A stretch of DNA of 64,000 nt, from the NCBI RefSeq assembly GCF_030867095.1, contig NC_081826.1, positions 251,266,251 through 251,330,250 on the forward strand. Reading direction: 5' to 3'. Both the position numbers and the translations under genes were made by a program. Of the stretch, positions 62,201-64,000 are shown piece by piece (the first letter of the stretch is position 1; each line of letters starts with the position of its first letter). Source of the DNA: Alligator mississippiensis (lineage: Eukaryota > Chordata > Crocodylia > Alligatoridae). Below the pieces are notes generated by a model, which did no database searches, was not told the DNA's origin, and saw nothing but the letters and a program-made list of their open reading frames with translations.

Positions 62201-63145
62201 AATATCTTAATATTAGGGAACTTTAATGCAAGAAAACTCTAATCCAATCCATTTGATTTTAAAATATAGCATAATCTTAATACTGAATTGGTGAAGTTCA
62301 AGAAAGCACCAAACATTGTCTGGCCAAACTTCCAAAATCAGGTGCCTAATGCACCAAAATAGGTGAGAACTGATTTTAAGCCTCTGCAGCTCCCATTGAA
62401 GTCAAGGGAAGAGGTGCAGTTTTTTCACTTCAATGTCCTCAGGGTGCTTCAATGTGGGAGTAGGTGTCTCCTGTTTCTAAATTTGTTGGCAGCCCTCCAA
62501 AGAGCCTGTCAGGAGGAGACGCAATGATTAGTAAGCATGTTTTTATAGGAAATATCTACATTTGTGTCATGGTAGTGTATCTGAACACATAGCCAGCAAG
62601 AACCCTCTTAGTCATACAGTCAGATACGATTTCTGTATGTCATATATCTAAAATAGGTTAAATACACTTCCAAACAGCATATTAGCACTCTTGGGCTAAG
62701 AAATTACTATTCAAGTCAGAAGACAAATCAATGAAGAAATCTGCATTGAAAAATCGTATACATTGAACTGTGTATGTATGTTCAGGATCTTACTTGCATT
62801 GAAATTGATAATGCAAGCTGGTATCAGATACTTAACCCATCTGAGCACAGGAAAGAATTTTAGAGATACACGTGGTAATAAATAATCTTTAAACAAGCGT
62901 CCCTTCGATTTAAGAACCCGTGGATTATATGAGAGCCTAACCATCTATGATTTGGAAGACAAGGCATTAAAAAAGCAACCTGTATTAGTTCTTGTTATAA
63001 TAATTTTAAAATGTGAATATCAAAATGCTCATTTCTCTCTCTCTCTCTCTCTTTTTAGCTGATATTCTGCCAAATTTTCTGTTTCTCAAAGTGTTAGACC
63101 TTAATGAGCAATACATTACTGATGAGGAAACTTCCCAAGCCTTTG
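37632..63145 (+). CDS. NAIP: NAIP-B, 5' and central portion of the second NAIP/BIRC1 paralog (12 exons, 3' end outside window)
   Basis: Exons join 37632-38211, 41481-41580, 42707-42788, 44243-44294, 45226-45345, 50524-50620, 51655-51730, 53401-53455, 55962-58082, 59083-59253, 61941-62102 and 63059-63145. They form one open frame of 1234 codons with AG/GT junctions and consistent phases. Domain order: BIR1 (about residues 67-130, zinc ligands C101, C104, H121, C128), BIR2, BIR3, NACHT (Walker A GEAGGGKT, about residues 471-478), helical domains, then LRRs. The last two LRR exons are expected shortly beyond the right edge. The gene follows NAIP-A head to tail, 15.6 kb after its stop, so the pair is a tandem duplication. 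An acceptor directly before the start codon implies at least one untranslated 5' exon, which I could not locate. Confidence 0.94.
38503..38526. repeat. (CAAA)n simple repeat
   Basis: Repeated caaa units in the first NAIP-B intron. Confidence 0.7.
38941..39860. mobile_element. Probable hAT element with GC-rich core, about 920 bp
   Basis: The left end caggggtgcccaaccttttt and right end (complement) caggcttgtccaacatatgg are imperfect inverted repeats. The core is GC-rich and full of long chance frames. The target duplication is unclear (ctataaag against ctaaagcc). Confidence 0.6.
40190..40930. repeat. Degenerate GC-rich tandem repeat, unit about 110-130 bp
   Basis: The landmark ccacac(c/t)ct.gggcc recurs near 40415, 40546, 40676, 40799 and 40909, i.e. 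spacings of about 131, 130, 123 and 110. Units share tgtgcca, cagc(c/t)ggcag(g/a) and ccatgcc between landmarks. Long frames on both strands here (up to 255 codons) are a result of the low AT content and repeat periodicity, not genes. Confidence 0.6.
41481..41580 (+). CDS. NAIP: NAIP-B exon: zinc-binding half of BIR2
   Basis: Acceptor ACATGCAG, donor GTAAGT, 100 nt. It encodes [20 protein letters not shown] and EHAKWFP, carrying C-x2-C, His and the DPW motif of a canonical BIR. The last Cys is supplied by the next exon. Confidence 0.93.
41746..42279 (-). mobile_element. CR1 LINE 3' end, 5'-truncated
   Basis: The minus-strand frame 41978-42313 overlaps the CR1 ORF2 C-terminus: [51 protein letters not shown]. 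The catagaatcatagaa tail starts at 41746. It appears inserted into an older DNA element (about 41640-42480) with gatcaggccct on both sides. Lies between the two exons of BIR2. Confidence 0.85.
42707..42788 (+). CDS. NAIP: NAIP-B exon: end of BIR2 and inter-BIR linker
   Basis: Acceptor TTTTGTAG; 82 nt encoding [20 protein letters not shown] and a Gly-Phe-Val tail. Several GT dinucleotides occur at the 3' end; I chose GTAATT at 42789 because it gives phase 0 and the length expected from the mammalian protein. Confidence 0.85.
43160..43728 (-). mobile_element. Penelope-like element, copy 3, with inverted 5' end
   Basis: The minus-strand frame includes [10 protein letters not shown] ... [17 protein letters not shown] and ends TSQR at about 43450; the 3' UTR runs to 43160. 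At the truncated 5' end a 39-bp segment (43690-43728) is an inverted copy of 43606-43644 with one mismatch, so the frame there reads foreign residues. In the intron after the BIR2 exons of NAIP-B. Confidence 0.83.
44243..44294 (+). CDS. NAIP: NAIP-B exon: short linker between BIR2 and BIR3
   Basis: Acceptor TGCTTAG, donor GTACAC, 52 nt, phase 0 in and phase 1 out. It encodes [17 protein letters not shown]. The opening GKHF resembles the start of the matching short exon in mammalian NAIP. Short and weakly constrained, but phase and position fit both neighbours. Confidence 0.75.
44642..45088. mobile_element. hAT-type miniature element, old
   Basis: The left end cagggctgt and right end acagccctg are inverted, with a GC-rich core between them. 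Flanks gtctagag and atgtagaa agree at 5 of 8 bases only. It lies between NAIP-B exons 44243-44294 and 45226-45345, ending 137 bases before the latter. Confidence 0.55.
45226..45345 (+). CDS. NAIP: NAIP-B exon: first half of BIR3
   Basis: Acceptor ATTGCAAAG, donor GTTCAG, 120 nt, phase 1 in and out. It encodes the N-terminal BIR helix and turn ([19 protein letters not shown] followed by KAGFFYTG), which leads into the zinc half in the next exon. The homologous NAIP-A exon lies outside the window. Confidence 0.9.
45650..46560 (+). mobile_element. Ancient L3/CR1-type LINE relic (RT to C-terminus)
   Basis: Broken + strand frames preserve the order of RT landmarks: a [19 protein letters not shown] piece (GVPQGS.LGP...F motif), a KDLGV.-type piece, then HVEYC... 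and [13 protein letters not shown]. Many stops and indels; much older than the minus-strand CR1 copies. Confidence 0.55.
46561..47241. other. NAIP-B intron, nothing recognised
   Basis: Unique-looking AT-rich intron sequence without recognised repeats or exons. Confidence 0.4.
47242..48880 (-). mobile_element. CR1 LINE, 5'-truncated, RT and C-terminus
   Basis: Minus-strand pieces in order: [57 protein letters not shown] (48473-48862), [11 protein letters not shown] and SKFADDTK (48097-48387, catalytic ADD present), then [20 protein letters not shown] and [20 protein letters not shown] (47473-47883). Frameshifts separate them. The tail starts near 47242. Confidence 0.88.
48881..50523. other. 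NAIP-B intron before BIR3 zinc exon, partly repeat-derived
   Basis: 48900-49990 is GC-richer and contains pieces (cagatcaggcc, gaatcgggccct) like the cores of hAT-type elements elsewhere, and a short ggtggtggtggt run at 49259; ends not resolved. 50000-50523 is unique intron similar to NAIP-A 4500-4946. Confidence 0.4.
50524..50620 (+). CDS. NAIP: NAIP-B exon: zinc-binding half of BIR3
   Basis: Acceptor GTATGTAG, donor GTGAGT, 97 nt. It encodes [20 protein letters not shown] and a KEH zinc His. It retains the DPW Trp that NAIP-A lacks, and is one codon shorter than NAIP-A 4947-5046. Confidence 0.92.
51655..51730 (+). CDS. NAIP: NAIP-B exon: end of BIR3 and linker
   Basis: Acceptor AATTTTAG, donor GTAATC, 76 nt, ending phase 0. 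It supplies the last zinc Cys of BIR3 and the linker [17 protein letters not shown]. Same length and phase as NAIP-A 6123-6198. Confidence 0.85.
52080..52560 (+). mobile_element. Ancient L3/CR1-type LINE relic (C-terminal part)
   Basis: Broken + strand frames with [13 protein letters not shown] and [14 protein letters not shown] pieces, the counterparts of CR1 EYCVQFW and ELGLFSLEK, followed by a WNNLNKV-like piece. Old. Confidence 0.45.
52930..52980. repeat. C-rich low-complexity run
   Basis: A run of about 18 C followed by cac and a-rich units; the ggt-rich complement produces a chance glycine-rich frame on the minus strand. Confidence 0.85.
53401..53455 (+). CDS. NAIP: NAIP-B exon: short linker before NACHT
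   Basis: Acceptor TTCCCCCCAG, donor GTAAGT, 55 nt. It encodes [18 protein letters not shown] and ends phase 1. It pairs with NAIP-A 6995-7052. Confidence 0.8.
53670..53927. mobile_element. hAT miniature element, 258 bp, with perfect 8-bp duplication
   Basis: The left end taagggttggcaacctatgg and right end (complement) cagggatttagcaact are imperfect inverted repeats. The identical 8-mer gcctaatg sits on both sides (53662-53669 and 53928-53935). In the NAIP-B intron before the NACHT exon. Confidence 0.85.
53936..55961 (+). other. NAIP-B intron before the NACHT exon
   Basis: No mobile element recognised. It aligns patchily with NAIP-A 7300-8901. From 55805 the frame is open into the NACHT exon. 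A local inverted repeat tcatccctcaagtgacacctta / cacttgagggatga lies at 55750-55791. Confidence 0.5.
55962..58082 (+). CDS. NAIP: NAIP-B exon: large NACHT and helical-domain exon
   Basis: 2121 nt, 12 longer than in NAIP-A. Walker A reads GEAGGGKT (56210-56233), with Gly where NAIP-A has Ser; both fit GxxxxGK[ST]. The Walker B-like LFLLDDY and the winged-helix and HD2 motifs are the same as in NAIP-A. The part encoding about residues 888-1033 is diverged from NAIP-A, including the 4-codon length difference near the LLWFF stretch; flanking parts are near-identical. Acceptor TTAATAG, donor GTACAG, phase 1 in and out. The frame is open upstream to an ATG at 55805 in the intron. Confidence 0.95.
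58379..58616. mobile_element. hAT miniature element, 238 bp
   Basis: The left end ccctggtgctcaaaact and right end (complement) cagtggtgttcaacc are inverted repeats. Flanks gattaaag (58371-58378) and aattaaag (58617-58624) match at 7 of 8 bases. Inserted in the intron between the NACHT and first LRR exons of NAIP-B; absent from the matching NAIP-A intron (11011-11782). Confidence 0.8.
59083..59253 (+). CDS. NAIP: NAIP-B exon: LRR 1
   Basis: Acceptor CTTTCAG, donor GTGAGT, 171 nt. It encodes [17 protein letters not shown] ... MERLLIDNV. About 85% identical by eye to NAIP-A 11783-11953, well below the NACHT-exon identity. Confidence 0.92.
59254..60420 (+). other. NAIP-B intron, first part
   Basis: 59270-59950 contains GC-rich, transposon-like sequence without resolved ends (ggttgacaactgt at left, gagttggcaacct at right are inverted, suggesting one element of about 670 bp). 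59960-60420 aligns to NAIP-A 11990-12180 and 13080 onwards, showing that the NAIP-A element at 12202 was inserted after duplication. Confidence 0.45.
60420..60780 (+). mobile_element. L2-type LINE relic, + strand
   Basis: + strand: [13 protein letters not shown], then [13 protein letters not shown] (degenerate YADDTQL), then [16 protein letters not shown], which resembles the L2 block after the catalytic site. Broken frames. Confidence 0.55.
60790..61300 (-). mobile_element. L2-type LINE relic, - strand
   Basis: The minus-strand frame 61021-61284 encodes [20 protein letters not shown] and [20 protein letters not shown], the L2 RT palm with the catalytic YADD altered to YAVD. It faces the + strand L2 fragment at 60420-60780. 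Confidence 0.65.
61941..62102 (+). CDS. NAIP: NAIP-B exon: LRR 2
   Basis: Acceptor TTTAACAG, donor GTAGGA, 162 nt. It encodes [17 protein letters not shown] ... [10 protein letters not shown]. Homolog of NAIP-A 15387-15548, same phase and length. Confidence 0.92.
63034..63058 (+). repeat. (TC)n microsatellite forming the LRR 3 splice-acceptor tract
   Basis: About nine tc units run straight into ttttag at 63053-63058, so the microsatellite is the polypyrimidine tract of the exon 63059-63145. The NAIP-A acceptor lacks it. Confidence 0.8.
63059..63145 (+). CDS. NAIP: NAIP-B exon: LRR 3
   Basis: Acceptor TTTTTAG preceded by a (TC)n run, donor GTATGG, 87 nt. It encodes [16 protein letters not shown] LRR sequence, specifically [19 protein letters not shown]. 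The last NAIP-B exon inside the window. Confidence 0.9.
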
Positions 63146-64000
63146 GTATGGTTTACAGTTTCATTCTATTTTTTTAAAATCAGAATTAATTATGTTGCCT
63201 AAGAATAATAATCATTTTCTAGGAATCAGTGCCATACCAGTAGAGGCGATAAAGTGATTTAAGCAGGAGATTTGAAATCTTTAAGAGGTCTAGAACCAGT
63301 GGTTCAAGTCTCACAAAGTGAACACACACCTGGAGCCTTCTGAAATATATGAATTGTTAAGTGAAGCTCTCTTGGATGTCCTAACTTGGGGGCCTACATG
63401 TGTTCAGCACCTTTGAGAATCAAGATATTCTTTGAGAATATTTAAAGTGGACTGGAAAGAAAAAATAAAAAAATAGACAGCAGCCCATTTATGTGTAAAG
63501 GAGGCCTTGTTACCTAGGTTAACACAAAATGTTAAAAAGGACAATGGGAGAGTGGAAGGATATCTATCTGGAAAGATGTGGTGATGACAGCTCATGACTT
63601 TCTGAAGAGATAAGAAACAAGAAAACAAAAGTTGGTTAACTGAGAGAAGACAAGATTTTTGTTCAGACAAATATTGTTTTCTGTTTTTACTCGTATATAA
63701 TTTCAACCTCCAACTTCTAGTTAATAGGTAGGACAGAGATTATTTTTGCTACGGATTTTAAACACCTAATCTTTTAAGGTATGAATGCTCATCTCCTGGG
63801 AATGCATTACCTGCAGATATTCTAGGTTCTGCAAGAGCAGGTTTTAGTTCAGGAAACCCAGAGGGAGGCAGCAGGAGCTGGGCAATAGCTGAGGTTTCAG
63901 AAGGGAGATAGTTTTGGGGAGAGTGCTCCCATCCAACTTTTCTACTGGACTCCAGAGGTCTACAAGAAGGAATGACCTCCCTTCACCCTTCAACACACTC
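63146..64000 (+). other. NAIP-B intron to the right edge
   Basis: Unique intron DNA, alignable in places to NAIP-A 17700-18300. The LRR 4 exon is not reached. Confidence 0.5.

Noticed and set aside
1..64000. CRISPR arrays, operons, phage or other prokaryotic systems
   Set aside because: The intron-exon structure and vertebrate repeats exclude a prokaryotic origin, and no regularly spaced short repeats were seen.

Overview
This is vertebrate nuclear DNA. Genes are split into small exons with canonical splice sites and consistent phases. Introns and intergenic DNA are full of CR1 LINEs, Penelope-like elements (PLEs), hAT-type DNA transposons and older L2/L3-type LINE relics. CR1 copies ending in (ATTCTATG)n-like tails, together with PLE fragments and hAT miniature elements, point to a sauropsid. 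I favour a crocodilian over a turtle, but that is an inference from repeat style only.

The window holds two tandem copies, both on the + strand, of NAIP (BIRC1), the BIR-NACHT-LRR sensor that pairs with NLRC4 in mammalian inflammasomes. NAIP-A enters from the left edge with only its 3' part present: nine exons from the third BIR half to the stop codon (4947-21994). NAIP-B starts at 37632 and runs off the right edge: twelve exons cover BIR1, BIR2, BIR3, the NACHT exon and the first three LRR exons (37632-63145). All splice phases join cleanly. NAIP-B plus the length of NAIP-A's last two exons would give about 1410 residues, close to mammalian NAIP.

Layout: 1-4372 is a nested CR1/PLE cluster in a NAIP-A intron. 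4947-21994 holds the NAIP-A exons, with introns carrying LINE relics, DNA transposons and a solo LTR (19588-20671). 22650-37600 is intergenic, with tail-to-tail CR1 ends, a hAT element split by a CR1 (26031-28116), a second PLE (34066-34925) and foldback PLE-tail repeats just upstream of NAIP-B. 37632-64000 is NAIP-B, whose introns contain a GC-rich degenerate tandem array (about 40.4-40.9 kb), a third PLE with an inverted end, two CR1s and several hAT miniature elements.

The most interesting signal is in the two NACHT exons. About 1.46 kb is near-identical (19 differences counted by eye), then about 420 bp is strongly diverged with a 12-bp length difference, then about 160 bp is near-identical again, while flanking introns and other exons are clearly more diverged. 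This looks like mosaic gene conversion that spared a diversified island in the helical region between the nucleotide-binding core and the LRRs. I saw no RNA gene, CRISPR array or prokaryote-type system.
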